A program made the position numbers and the translations under genes. Source: an uncultured Sutterella sp. (lineage in GTDB: Bacteria > Pseudomonadota > Gammaproteobacteria > Burkholderiales > Burkholderiaceae_F). From it: a stretch of 63,711 nt of DNA. Under the pieces are notes generated by a model that ran no database searches, had not been told where the DNA came from, and saw nothing but the letters and a program-made list of their open reading frames with translations. Positions within the stretch are counted from its first letter, which is position 1; the number at the start of each line of letters is the position of its first letter. Location: contig USCE01000001.1 in assembly GCA_900553105.1 (NCBI GenBank), positions 1 through 63,711 on the forward strand. The letters run 5' to 3'. Positions 34,808 to 43,193 of this stretch are shown here, in pieces.

Positions 34808-35812
34808 ATGCGTATTTTGCTTACCGGCGGCGCCGGCTTCATCGGCTCTCATACCGCTGTCGAAATGGTTCAAAGCGGACACGATGTCGTGATTTTTGAC
34901 AACTTCTCCAATAGCGACGCCTCTGTTCTTGAACGCTTGGAACGCATATTAGGCTGTCCCGTCACTTTTGAAAAAGGAGACATCCGTGACTATGATCGCA
35001 TGCGTGAAGTGCTCCAAAAACATCATATTGAAGCCGTTGTCCACTTTGCGGGGCTTAAAGCGGTCGGCGAATCGGTTGAAAAGCCTCTTGAATACTATGA
35101 CAATAACATCACGGGAACATTGACACTTTTGCGTGCCATGCGTGATTTGGGCATCAAACGCTTGATTTTCTCATCCAGCGCCACCGTTTACGGCACACCA
35201 CAGTATTTACCTTTGGATGAAAATCACCCCTTGTCCGTGACCAACCCCTACGGCCGCACCAAGCTTCAAGTCGAAGAAATTCTCAGAGACCTTTGTGTGA
35301 GCGATCCTGAATGGTCCGCCGTTTGCCTTCGCTACTTCAACCCGATCGGCGCGCATGAAAGCGGTCTCATCGGTGAAAATCCGCGAGGTATCCCGAATAA
35401 CCTTTTGCCTTACGTAGCTCGCGTTGCCGCCGGGATCCTACCGGCTGTCCAAGTCTTCGGCAATGACTATGACACCCCTGACGGCACGGGCGTGCGTGAC
35501 TACATTCACGTCGTGGATTTGGCTAAAGGTCACGTCAACGCCACCGAATACTGCGGTTGCCACAAAGGCTGGATTGCCATCAATTTAGGAACCGGGATCG
35601 GCTACTCCGTGCTCGATATTATTCATGCTTACGAGAAAGCATGCGGCAAACCGGTACCGTACAAGATCGTAGCTCGCCGCCCGGGCGATGTCGCCAGTAA
35701 CTGGGCCAATCCCCAACGAGCATTAGAGCTTTTAGGCTGGAAGGCTCAATACAATCTCCAAGACATGTGTGAACATTCTTGGAACTTCCAGAAAAATTGC
35801 CCGGTAGATTGA
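34808..35812 (+). CDS. galE: UDP-glucose 4-epimerase
   Basis: Interconverts UDP-glucose and UDP-galactose. It is an extended SDR of 334 residues: ILLTGGAGFIGSHTAVEM, VVHFAGLKAVGESVEKPLEYYDNN, SSSATVYG, the catalytic pair in YGRTK, and RPGDVASNWANP. ATG 34808 follows TGGAG by about nine bases; a GTG three codons earlier is less likely. It works with galU at 27330 on the same sugar nucleotides. A strong terminator follows. Confidence 0.96.
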   Translation: MRILLTGGAGFIGSHTAVEMVQSGHDVVIFDNFSNSDASVLERLERILGCPVTFEKGDIRDYDRMREVLQKHHIEAVVHFAGLKAVGESVEKPLEYYDNNITGTLTLLRAMRDLGIKRLIFSSSATVYGTPQYLPLDENHPLSVTNPYGRTKLQVEEILRDLCVSDPEWSAVCLRYFNPIGAHESGLIGENPRGIPNNLLPYVARVAAGILPAVQVFGNDYDTPDGTGVRDYIHVVDLAKGHVNATEYCGCHKGWIAINLGTGIGYSVLDIIHAYEKACGKPVPYKIVARRPGDVASNWANPQRALELLGWKAQYNLQDMCEHSWNFQKNCPVD

Positions 35813-35830
35813 TTTTTAGCCGATCCATCA

Positions 35831-35858
35831 AGGCGTCCGACAAGACGCCTTTTTTTTT
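35831..35858 (+). terminator. Rho-independent terminator after galE
   Basis: AGGCGTC (35831-35837) pairs with GACGCCT (35844-35850), then a run of T. It lies between convergent galE and the reductase gene. Confidence 0.9.
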
Positions 35859-35861
35859 AGG

Positions 35862-36731
35862 TCACACAAACGAATCAACGCACTCGGCTATCGCTTGTTG
35901 CCAAGAACGCGGAACAAAATCGAGCGCTTTTTGAATCTTCGACGTCTGTAGGCGACAGTTCAAAGGACGTTTTGCCGGCAATTGAATGGCGGCCGTTTTG
36001 ATGGGCAAAACCTCACCCAAGGCGCGATGGCCAAGATGATTCAATATGAATTGTGCGCACTGCAAACGAGAGCAATACCCTGTGTTAGCAAAGTGATATA
36101 GCCCTGTCACTGTTGCAGCACATTTGTGCCTATCCACTAGCTTTACAATAACTTCGGCAACATCGGTTGCCAAAGTGGGACTACCGATCTGATCTTCAAA
36201 AGCTGTCACGGATTTACCGCTCAAAAGCTTCTTAACCGTTTCGGTAACAAAATTGCTGTGATGAACCCCATACACCCAAGTCAACCGCAATATGCAGGCC
36301 GAGCACTTTGAGCGAAAGATTGCCTCTTCTGCAGCCGCCTTACTCGCTCCGTAAACATTTATCGGACAAATCGCATCGCTTTCTGTTCTAGCACAAGTTC
36401 CGCTACCGTCAAAAACATAGTCCGTGCTCAAATGAATGAGGTAAATATGGTTTCGGGCGGCGTACTGTGCAAGCGCCTCAGGCACCCCTGCATTAATGAT
36501 CATGGCAACATCGGGCGAAATTTGCGCTTTATCCACCGTCGTCATTGCAGCAGCATTGACAATAACCTCCGCTTGCTCACGCTCTAACAACGCCATTACT
36601 GAAGTCAGGTTAAGAAAATCCCCTCCGGGGGCATTTCGAGCAACAAAACGCCAATCCTCTGTTCTGCTCTTTACGCGCTCGGCCAAGGCACTTCCTACTT
36701 GTCCGCTTGCTCCGAATACGAGGATTTTCAC
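35862..36731 (-). CDS. dTDP-4-dehydrorhamnose reductase family protein (RmlD-like)
   Basis: SDR sugar-nucleotide reductase of 289 residues: ILVFGASGQVGSALAERV, VNAAAMTTVDKAQ, HLSTDYVFDG, the catalytic Tyr in NVYGASKAAAEEAI, LRLTWVYG, and GLYHFANTGYCSRLQCAQFI. In the rhamnose pathway it makes dTDP-L-rhamnose, but rmlA, rmlB and rmlC are not in the window. It starts with GTG overlapping the uvrA stop (GTGA), an unusual pairing of repair and sugar genes. The substrate could be another dTDP-sugar. Confidence 0.88.
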   Translation of the reverse strand: MKILVFGASGQVGSALAERVKSRTEDWRFVARNAPGGDFLNLTSVMALLEREQAEVIVNAAAMTTVDKAQISPDVAMIINAGVPEALAQYAARNHIYLIHLSTDYVFDGSGTCARTESDAICPINVYGASKAAAEEAIFRSKCSACILRLTWVYGVHHSNFVTETVKKLLSGKSVTAFEDQIGSPTLATDVAEVIVKLVDRHKCAATVTGLYHFANTGYCSRLQCAQFILNHLGHRALGEVLPIKTAAIQLPAKRPLNCRLQTSKIQKALDFVPRSWQQAIAECVDSFV

Positions 36732-39577
36732 TTTGCGCTAACCCTCAAATGTTTTTGCCGGCGATTGAGATACTCACCGGTAATACTCTTTTTATTTCTC
36801 TTCAATTGGGTCACGGTTCCACAAGCGACAATCTCCCCGCCCGCATCCCCTCCTTCGGGTCCTAAATCGATAACCCAGTCAGCCGAAGAGATGACATCCA
36901 AATTGTGTTCAATAACAATCACTGTGTTACCAGCATCTCGCAATTTGCGAAGAACCGAAATGAGCATTTTGACGTCTTCGAAATGCAGTCCCGTCGTCGG
37001 CTCATCAAGAATATAAAGCGTCTTTGTCGTATCACGGCGAGAAAGCTCCAAAGCCAACTTCATGCGCTGAGCTTCTCCTCCTGAAAGGGTCAAGGCACTT
37101 TGCCCGAGTTTAATGTAGCCCAGACCCACGTCCATCAACGTCTGCAATTTTCTTGAAATCATCGGATGAGCTGCGAAAAACTCGCAAGCCTGCTCTACCG
37201 TCAAATCCAATACCTGAGCAATATTGAGGCCTTTGTATAGTACCTCAAGCGTTTCTCGGTTGTAGCGCTGTCCGTGACAGTGTTCACAGGGCACGTACAT
37301 ATCGGGCAAAAAGTTCATTTCAACCTTGATAAACCCCTCCCCTTGACACGCTTCGCATCGACCGCTACCTTTGACATTAAAGCTGAAACGCCCAGCATCG
37401 TACCCGCGTTCACGCGAAGTCGGCGTCTGTGCAAACAACTCTCTTATCGGCGCAAAAAGTCCCGTATAGGTCGCCGGGTTTGAGCGAGGAGAACGCCCGA
37501 TCGGGCTTTGATCAACACTGATGACCTTATCAAAATACTCAAGACCTTCAATGCTGTCGTAAGGCTCTGGTTCTGCTTGTGCGCGATACAATTTTTGTGC
37601 CGCAATTCGGTAAAGCGTGTCATTAATCAATGTGGATTTGCCCGAACCTGACACACCGGCCACCACGGTCATCAAACCTTCAGGGATTTCTAGCGTTACG
37701 TTTTTAAGGTTGTGCCCTCGGGCACCCTTTAAAACCAACGATCGAGCACTCTTTCGACGACTCGTCCCCTCGGGTTTCACACTTAATGCGCCGCTCAAAT
37801 ATTGCCCTGTCAGAGATTGCTTATTGGCCAAAATGTCTTGCGCTGAACCACTCGCAACCACCTCTCCGCCGAGGCTACCAGCTCTCGGCCCCATGTCCAC
37901 AATGAAGTCTGCCGCCATGATCGTATCTTCATCGTGCTCGACCACAATGACGCTGTTGCCCAGGTCTCTTAATCGCTTGAGCGTATGAATCAGTCTGTCG
38001 TTATCTCGTTGATGAAGACCGATGGAAGGCTCATCAAGCACATACATCACACCACTTAACCCAGAGCCGATTTGACTGGCCAAACGAATGCGTTGCGATT
38101 CGCCGCCAGAGAGCGTGTCGGCCCGACGATCCAATGTCAAATACCCCAGTCCTACGTCATTTAAGAAATGCAGACGCTGAACAATGGCATCGATGAGTTT
38201 GCGGGCCACATCTTGTTTGGAGCCCTTGACTTCCAGGTGCTCAAAGTAGTCCAAAGCACTAGACAAAGACATGGCTGCGATTTCATAAATCGCCTTCTTA
38301 GAGGCTCCTTCACCCACAAATACGAATCTTGCCGCTTCTCTCAGGCGAGTCCCATGGCACTCGGAGCACTCGCAAAGCTCGCGATACCCGTTCATCTCCT
38401 CTTTAACAGCTTCATTTTCCGTTTCGTCGAAGCGGCGCTGCAAAATGGCCAACACCCCGTCAAAAGACTCTTGACGAACGATGGTCTTACTCCCTTTACG
38501 ATACGGCAGATCAATGAGTGCTCCATGAAGTCCGTATAAAACTGTCTCGCGGTCCTTTTCGCTTAACGCATTCCACGGCGTATTCACATCAAACCCGCAA
38601 TACTTGGCAACCGCTTCAATGACTTCAAAGTTGTACAAATTACGTCGATCCCAACCGTGAATAGCACCGGTGCTCAGAGAAAGCTCAGGGTGACGAACCA
38701 CGCTTTTAGCAGTAAAAACGAAACGCTTGCCCATACCGTTGCACGCAGGACAAGCTCCCATCGGATTATTGAAAGAAAAAATTCGCGGCTCCATTTCCTC
38801 AATGCTGTAACCACATTCCGGACAACAATAATGACTGGAAAAAGGCTGCGAGCGTCCCTCATCAAGATTGTCAACAATGACACGACCGTCAGCTAAGCGT
38901 AGCGCCGTCTCCAAACTTTCTGCTAAACGTTGACGGGCGTCGGTGCGTACTTTTAGACGATCAACGATGACATCCACATCATGGCGCTCTTTAGGATCAA
39001 ACTCGGGCAAAGTCTCTGCGTCATAAAGATAGCCATCGACCTTGAAACGCACAAAGCCTTGCGTTTGCATGTCTTGGAAAAAATGATGTAAATCGATGCG
39101 TTTTTGACGTAAAACTGGAGCCGTCACCATAATTTTCGCCCCTTGTGGCCAGGCCAAAATTGCATCGACCATTGCGCTGACAGGTGTCACCTCTAGGGGC
39201 AAACCGTGATGAGGACAATAGGGCGTGCCGATGCGGGCATAGAGTAGCCGCAAGTAGTCAAAAATCTCAGTCACGGTACCGACAACCGAACGAGGATTGG
39301 CGTGCACGGCCTTTTGTTCAATGGCAATTGCAGGCGACAAGCCCTCGATCAAGTCCACATCAGGCCGTTCCATCAAATCAAGGTATTGACGAGCATAAGC
39401 CGAGAGACTCTCTACGTATCGGCGCTGTCCTTCAGCGTACAGCGTGTCAAATGCAAGTGAACTCTTCCCAGAACCCGACAACCCGGTGATGACCACCAAA
39501 CGATCTCGCGGGATATCAAGATCAATGTTTTTTAAATTGTGTGTTCGAGCTCCACGAATACGAATCTCTGCGCGCAT
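36728..39577 (-). CDS. uvrA: Excinuclease ABC subunit A
   Basis: DNA-damage recognition ATPase of nucleotide excision repair, 949 residues. Two ABC modules: Walker A VVITGLSGSGKSSLAFDTLYAEGQ and GVSGSGKSTLINDTLY, signatures TLSGGESQRIRLASQ and TLSGGEAQRMKLALELSRR, and zinc-binding cysteine pairs including CCPECGYSIEEMEPR and GRCEACQGEG...CEHCHGQRY. ATG 39577 follows GGAGGA; the frame runs further without homology. uvrA and ssb are usually divergent neighbours in proteobacteria; here larA lies between them. Confidence 0.98.
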   Translation of the reverse strand: MRAEIRIRGARTHNLKNIDLDIPRDRLVVITGLSGSGKSSLAFDTLYAEGQRRYVESLSAYARQYLDLMERPDVDLIEGLSPAIAIEQKAVHANPRSVVGTVTEIFDYLRLLYARIGTPYCPHHGLPLEVTPVSAMVDAILAWPQGAKIMVTAPVLRQKRIDLHHFFQDMQTQGFVRFKVDGYLYDAETLPEFDPKERHDVDVIVDRLKVRTDARQRLAESLETALRLADGRVIVDNLDEGRSQPFSSHYCCPECGYSIEEMEPRIFSFNNPMGACPACNGMGKRFVFTAKSVVRHPELSLSTGAIHGWDRRNLYNFEVIEAVAKYCGFDVNTPWNALSEKDRETVLYGLHGALIDLPYRKGSKTIVRQESFDGVLAILQRRFDETENEAVKEEMNGYRELCECSECHGTRLREAARFVFVGEGASKKAIYEIAAMSLSSALDYFEHLEVKGSKQDVARKLIDAIVQRLHFLNDVGLGYLTLDRRADTLSGGESQRIRLASQIGSGLSGVMYVLDEPSIGLHQRDNDRLIHTLKRLRDLGNSVIVVEHDEDTIMAADFIVDMGPRAGSLGGEVVASGSAQDILANKQSLTGQYLSGALSVKPEGTSRRKSARSLVLKGARGHNLKNVTLEIPEGLMTVVAGVSGSGKSTLINDTLYRIAAQKLYRAQAEPEPYDSIEGLEYFDKVISVDQSPIGRSPRSNPATYTGLFAPIRELFAQTPTSRERGYDAGRFSFNVKGSGRCEACQGEGFIKVEMNFLPDMYVPCEHCHGQRYNRETLEVLYKGLNIAQVLDLTVEQACEFFAAHPMISRKLQTLMDVGLGYIKLGQSALTLSGGEAQRMKLALELSRRDTTKTLYILDEPTTGLHFEDVKMLISVLRKLRDAGNTVIVIEHNLDVISSADWVIDLGPEGGDAGGEIVACGTVTQLKRNKKSITGEYLNRRQKHLRVSAK

Positions 39578-39683
39578 GAATGCACAGTCCTCCGGCAAAT
39601 ATTTAACAGGTTCATTGTAGAGGATTTGTGCTCGCAACTCGAAGCAGAAAAAGCCTGCACGCGGCAGTCTCAAAAAGACTTAC

Positions 39684-39710
39684 TCGAGTACCGCCCAATG
39701 CGGTACTCGA
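39684..39710 (-). terminator. Probable terminator of larA
   Basis: TCGAGTACCGC (39684-39694) and GCGGTACTCGA (39700-39710) form an 11-bp stem. On the minus strand it is followed, after a few bases, by CTTTTT. It lies 19 bp after the larA stop and before the uvrA promoter region. Confidence 0.6.
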
Positions 39711-39728
39711 ACAAAGAAGAGACAGGTG

Positions 39729-41003
39729 TTAGGCAACGCGCGGAACCGTCAAACTCCCTTCAGGCATGAAGATGGTCGAGGGGTGTTCTTTGCCTAAAAT
39801 GGTCTTTGCCATGGCAATGGCATCTTCAACATTGTCAGTGGTAGCTGTAAAGAGCATCGACTTTGCCATTTCGGAGTCAAGGGCCGTCACCAAAATGAAC
39901 TTGGCTTTGCCTAACGGACGCGTGATAGCAAAAGCTTTATTAGCACCGATTTGGAAGTTCTTCTCAAGCTCTTCACGAATAGCTGTAGCAGTCTTTAAGC
40001 GCTTAAATGTTTCTTCCAACTTGGCTGAGCCCGAGCCTTCAATACACTCAGCCAACAACACCACGACGCCGCCTTCACGCACCGCACACATGGCGTTGTC
40101 CATCGTCTTTTGCATTTGGTAAACGTTAATATCTTTCGGATAACCGCCGCAAGAGGCAATCACGAGATCGGCTTCATGCGGAATTTCACATCCGTAGACC
40201 TCGTCCACAAAGCGGCATGCTTGCTTGTGAGCCTGGATGTAATCGCCGGCAAAAATCTTTAAAAATTCGTGCTTGGCATTTAACACTGCGTTAAAGAGGA
40301 AAAGCGAACGTTTTTTTGCGAAAAGAGCCACACCTTCCATTTGGTCGTCGTAGCAGGGATTTCCTTCCATTTGACCGAGACCGGCGCGCGGATCAAGCAT
40401 CCAACTGTGGTTCTTGCGCACGGTTTCCATTGCTGCACAGCCCGGCAAAATGGCCTTGCGGCCGCCGCCGTATCCAGAGAAGTAGTGGTGAACAATCGTG
40501 CCCGTGAGAATCACATGGTCGACATCGCACAAAAGCTTATTAATCCAGACCGGCGTGCCGAAACTCGTTTCTCCAAAGTATTCAAAGTCGTCCTGGTTTG
40601 TCGCGATGCTGTTATACATCTTCAAGCGGGCAGCGACATCCGCGCCCACTTGTTCGACCATCTCGGCCGCTGTCATAGCACGGTGAGTACCCAGTGAGAA
40701 TACGATTCGCATGTTTTCATCAGGCACGCCCAATCGATTCATTTCATTGACCAAAATCGGCATAAAGACGTCACTGTTGGCCACACGTGTCGGATCATTA
40801 CAAATAAAGGCTACCGTGTCCCCCGGTTTGATAATTTCAGAAAGGGCCGGAGAACCGATCGGATTTTCAACGGCTTGCAAGACCTGATGTTCGACATCTT
40901 GCATCGGTTCAAAATCCTTAGTACGTACGATTTTTAAAATATCGGCCTCGTTGTACTCGAATTCCTTCGTACCGTGGCCATAAGCAAAACAATATGTCGA
41001 CAT
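39729..41003 (-). CDS. LarA-family nickel-pincer-dependent racemase
   Basis: 424 residues. Interconverts enantiomers of a 2-hydroxy acid using the covalently bound NPN cofactor. Residues matching the L. plantarum lactate racemase site with identical spacing: Asp70 and Arg73 (NDPTR), His107 (SLGTHRAM), His173 and Lys183 (HHYFSGYGGGRK; the lysine binds the cofactor) and His199 (RKNHSW, nickel ligand region). The cofactor genes larBCE are at 12417-15339. Relatives act on lactate, malate, 2-hydroxyglutarate, phenyllactate and sugar acids. In this dicarboxylate-rich region malate is a fair guess but unproven. No larD or lactate permease adjoins. TTTCGACAAT lies upstream at 41081-41090. Confidence 0.93.
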   Translation of the reverse strand: MSTYCFAYGHGTKEFEYNEADILKIVRTKDFEPMQDVEHQVLQAVENPIGSPALSEIIKPGDTVAFICNDPTRVANSDVFMPILVNEMNRLGVPDENMRIVFSLGTHRAMTAAEMVEQVGADVAARLKMYNSIATNQDDFEYFGETSFGTPVWINKLLCDVDHVILTGTIVHHYFSGYGGGRKAILPGCAAMETVRKNHSWMLDPRAGLGQMEGNPCYDDQMEGVALFAKKRSLFLFNAVLNAKHEFLKIFAGDYIQAHKQACRFVDEVYGCEIPHEADLVIASCGGYPKDINVYQMQKTMDNAMCAVREGGVVVLLAECIEGSGSAKLEETFKRLKTATAIREELEKNFQIGANKAFAITRPLGKAKFILVTALDSEMAKSMLFTATTDNVEDAIAMAKTILGKEHPSTIFMPEGSLTVPRVA

Positions 41004-41285
41004 GGTATGCCCCTAAAAAATTATTGACAACTTTTGATTTTAGACGGCTATTGATTGTTATGAGAAAGAAATTTGATGATTTTCGACAATTTTCTTAATT
41101 TGGATCGATTTTCCGTTGGACATTTTCCCTCAGTTTCTACAGAATTACTGCTTAGCGTATTTTTTTGAATATGCTCACCAAGTCTCAAACTGCGATCGGG
41201 TGAGTTTTCTCTCCCTGAAGCCTTTTTGGGTTTATTAATGTTCGATACCGGCATGCTTCGGTATCGGTTTTTGGAAGTAAGTATC

Positions 41286-41780
41286 ATGGCTTCGGTAAAT
41301 AAAGTCATCATTATCGGCAACTTGGGCCGCGATCCGGATACCCGCTACACCGCTGAAGGGGGTACCGCCATTACCACGATCACGGTCGCCACGTCGCGTC
41401 GCTACAAAGACTCCAACGGTCAACCGCAGGAAGAAACCGAATGGCACCGCGTTGTTTTCTTCGGTCGTCAAGCTGAAATCGCCGCCGAGTACCTTCGCAA
41501 GGGTCGCCCGGTCTACGTCGAGGGTCGTTTACGCACTCGCAAATGGCAAGGTCCAGATGGACAAGACCGATACTCAACAGAAATCATCGCGGAAACAATG
41601 CAAATGTTGGGTTCTCGCGAGCGCTCCGATATGCCTGCCGGCAGCTCCTTTGAGTCGGCACCCCGTCGTCCGGCCCCGATTCAATCCGAGCACGCTCCGT
41701 CAAGCTACGCTCGTCAACCCGAGCCGACTCCGGCTCCCGTCAACGGCTTGGATAATCTCGACGAAGACATTCCGTTCTAA
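41286..41780 (+). CDS. ssb: Single-stranded DNA-binding protein
   Basis: OB-fold tetramer protecting ssDNA in replication and repair. It has 164 residues: MASVNKVIIIGNLGRDPDTRY, WHRVVFFGRQAEIAAEYLRKG, YVEGRLRTRKW, then a Pro/Ser-rich linker and the acidic tip ...LDEDIPF that binds partner proteins. ATG 41286 is in the classical position; the frame is open 20 codons upstream. Confidence 0.98.
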   Translation: MASVNKVIIIGNLGRDPDTRYTAEGGTAITTITVATSRRYKDSNGQPQEETEWHRVVFFGRQAEIAAEYLRKGRPVYVEGRLRTRKWQGPDGQDRYSTEIIAETMQMLGSRERSDMPAGSSFESAPRRPAPIQSEHAPSSYARQPEPTPAPVNGLDNLDEDIPF

Positions 41781-41803
41781 TCCGTTCGGATTTTGAACAT
41801 TGT

Positions 41804-41829
41804 GCAAAGCCTGCTACGAGCGGGCTTTG
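41804..41829 (+). terminator. Probable terminator of ssb
   Basis: CAAAGCC...GGGCTTTG (41804-41829) with loop TGCTACGAGC, followed by TGCTTTC; the T tract is weak. Confidence 0.55.
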
Positions 41830-41990
41830 TGCTTTCAAAACCCTCAAACAGCATTTTTTCTCTATATCTTGATACGCCCTAGGCACCGACCACAAAAATC
41901 AGACAAAATATTTTCGGATGAATCGTTTTTCGACTAGATTTTTCTTTTTTGTTTGAGTTAAGATAGCGAGTTAATGTGTTAACGAGCCCT

Positions 41991-42110
41991 GAGGGCAAAA
42001 GAGTGAAAAGATTCTTCCTGTTACAAGCTATGTCACGAATTCGAAAGAACCGAGCTGACAACTGGGTTAACAGGAATAATGTTTTTAATTCAACGGCAAT
42101 CTTTTTTTGA
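41991..42110 (+). CDS. 35-codon leader peptide of a pyrBI-like attenuator
   Basis: GAGGG (41991-41995) lies 7 bases before GTG 42003, which opens a 35-codon frame starting MKRFFLLQAM and ending ...NSTAIFF at TGA 42108-42110. The coding region is 42003-42110. The stop codon falls in the loop of the terminator hairpin at 42092-42120, so a ribosome finishing the peptide would cover the hairpin. There is no run of one amino-acid codon, which argues against amino-acid attenuation. The layout (pause hairpin, T-rich stretch, terminator, peptide ending in it) is that of E. coli pyrBI, where low UTP stalls RNA polymerase and lets the ribosome catch up. The peptide sequence itself probably does not matter. 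Confidence 0.6.
   Translation, partial: EGKRVKRFFLLQAMSRIRKNRADNWVNRNNVFNSTAIFF
42017..42074 (+). other. Candidate RNA-polymerase pause hairpin in the leader
   Basis: CCTGTTA (42017-42023) is complementary to TAACAGG (42068-42074), with further short AGCT pairing inside. It is followed by AATAATGTTTTTAATT, a U-rich stretch where polymerase would slow at low UTP. Confidence 0.45.
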
Positions 42111-42126
42111 GATTGCCGTTTTTTTT
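42092..42126 (+). terminator. Attenuator (intrinsic terminator) in the leader of the amidohydrolase-OPRT operon
   Basis: AACGGCAATCT (42092-42102) pairs with AGATTGCCGTT (42110-42120), followed by TTTTTT in the DNA. It ends 32 bp before the first structural gene and no gene lies between it and ssb apart from the leader frame, so it must act as an attenuator or end a short RNA. Confidence 0.8.
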
Positions 42127-42158
42127 AAATTTGCTGAACCAAAGAAGAGAGAACCACA

Positions 42159-43175
42159 ATGACAGTAATTCCAAATACCGTCCGCGCCATCTTGGAACCG
42201 ATGATCAAGGCCAATGGCGGCTGGGTCAACACCCACGCCCACGCTGACCGCTCTTTTACCTTGAGTCCGGAAATCATGGAAATGCGTCGCACCTGCACTT
42301 TGCAACAAAAGTGGGATGCATTGGATCGACTCAAACGTGAATCAACCGTTGAAGACTTCTACGCCCGTTTCAGCACGATGTTTGAATTGATGATCAGTCA
42401 AGGCGTAACCGCTTTGTGCACATTCGTTGACATCGATCCGCAAAGTGAAGACCGCGCTATCATCGCCGGTATGAAGGCCCGTGAGCATTACAAAGATCAA
42501 TTGACTGTGAAATTTGCCAATCAAACCTTAAAAGGTGTGATTGATCCGGAAGCCCGCAAGTGGTTCGACATCGGTGCCGATCTCGTGGACATTATCGGCG
42601 CCTTGCCCAAACGTGATGAACGCGATTTCGGCAAGGGTGATGAAGCTTGGGACATCATCATGGGCACTGCTAAAGAAAAAGGCAAGATGATCCACGCCCA
42701 CGTTGACCAATTCAACCAAGCCGTTGAATATGAAACCGAAACGATGTGCCGCAAAACGATCGAGTTCGGTCTTCAAGGACGCGTCGTTGGCGTACACGGC
42801 ATCTCGATTGCTGCACACTCCAAGAAGTACCGCGATCGTTTGTACCAATTGATGCGCGAAGCCGGCGTCATGATGATTGCCTGTCCTACCGCTTGGATTG
42901 ATACACCCCGGACGGAAGCCGTCGGTCCCATGCATAACTCCATGACGCCTGTAGACGAATTGGTTCCCGCTGGCGTGCGCGTTGCCATCGGTGTAGATAA
43001 TGTTGCAGACGCAATGGTACCCTGGAGCGGTGGCGATATGTGGCACGAACTAACTTTGATGGCCACCGGTTGCCGTTACGACCACTTTGAAGACCTCGTG
43101 GAAATCGCTACTCGAAACGGTCGCATGGCTCTCGGTCTTGAACCTTATGCCCCTTTGGAAATTAAAAACAAATAA
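42159..43175 (+). CDS. Cytosine deaminase-like amidohydrolase
   Basis: Metal-dependent hydrolase of 338 residues with a TIM-barrel. The metal motif HxH is in VNTHAHADRSF (about 26-28), HAHVDQ and VHGISIAAH give later His ligands, and GVDNVADAMVPW supplies the catalytic Asp, the pattern of CodA-type deaminases. It is shorter than CodA (about 427). The next gene is orotate phosphoribosyltransferase-like and the pair is preceded by a UTP-type attenuator, so a pyrimidine-base or related cyclic-amide substrate is likely. Exact substrate unknown; an N-heterocycle hydrolase such as an isocytosine or creatinine-type deaminase would look similar. Ribosome site AGAGAG. Confidence 0.82.
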   Translation: MTVIPNTVRAILEPMIKANGGWVNTHAHADRSFTLSPEIMEMRRTCTLQQKWDALDRLKRESTVEDFYARFSTMFELMISQGVTALCTFVDIDPQSEDRAIIAGMKAREHYKDQLTVKFANQTLKGVIDPEARKWFDIGADLVDIIGALPKRDERDFGKGDEAWDIIMGTAKEKGKMIHAHVDQFNQAVEYETETMCRKTIEFGLQGRVVGVHGISIAAHSKKYRDRLYQLMREAGVMMIACPTAWIDTPRTEAVGPMHNSMTPVDELVPAGVRVAIGVDNVADAMVPWSGGDMWHELTLMATGCRYDHFEDLVEIATRNGRMALGLEPYAPLEIKNK

Positions 43176-43193
43176 TGAGAGGAGACTCTGAAA

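Noticed and set aside
41980..42120. Leader of the amidohydrolase operon as a guanidine, purine or TPP riboswitch
   Set aside because: The conserved cores of these classes are not present, while a ribosome site, open frame and overlapping terminator explain the region better.
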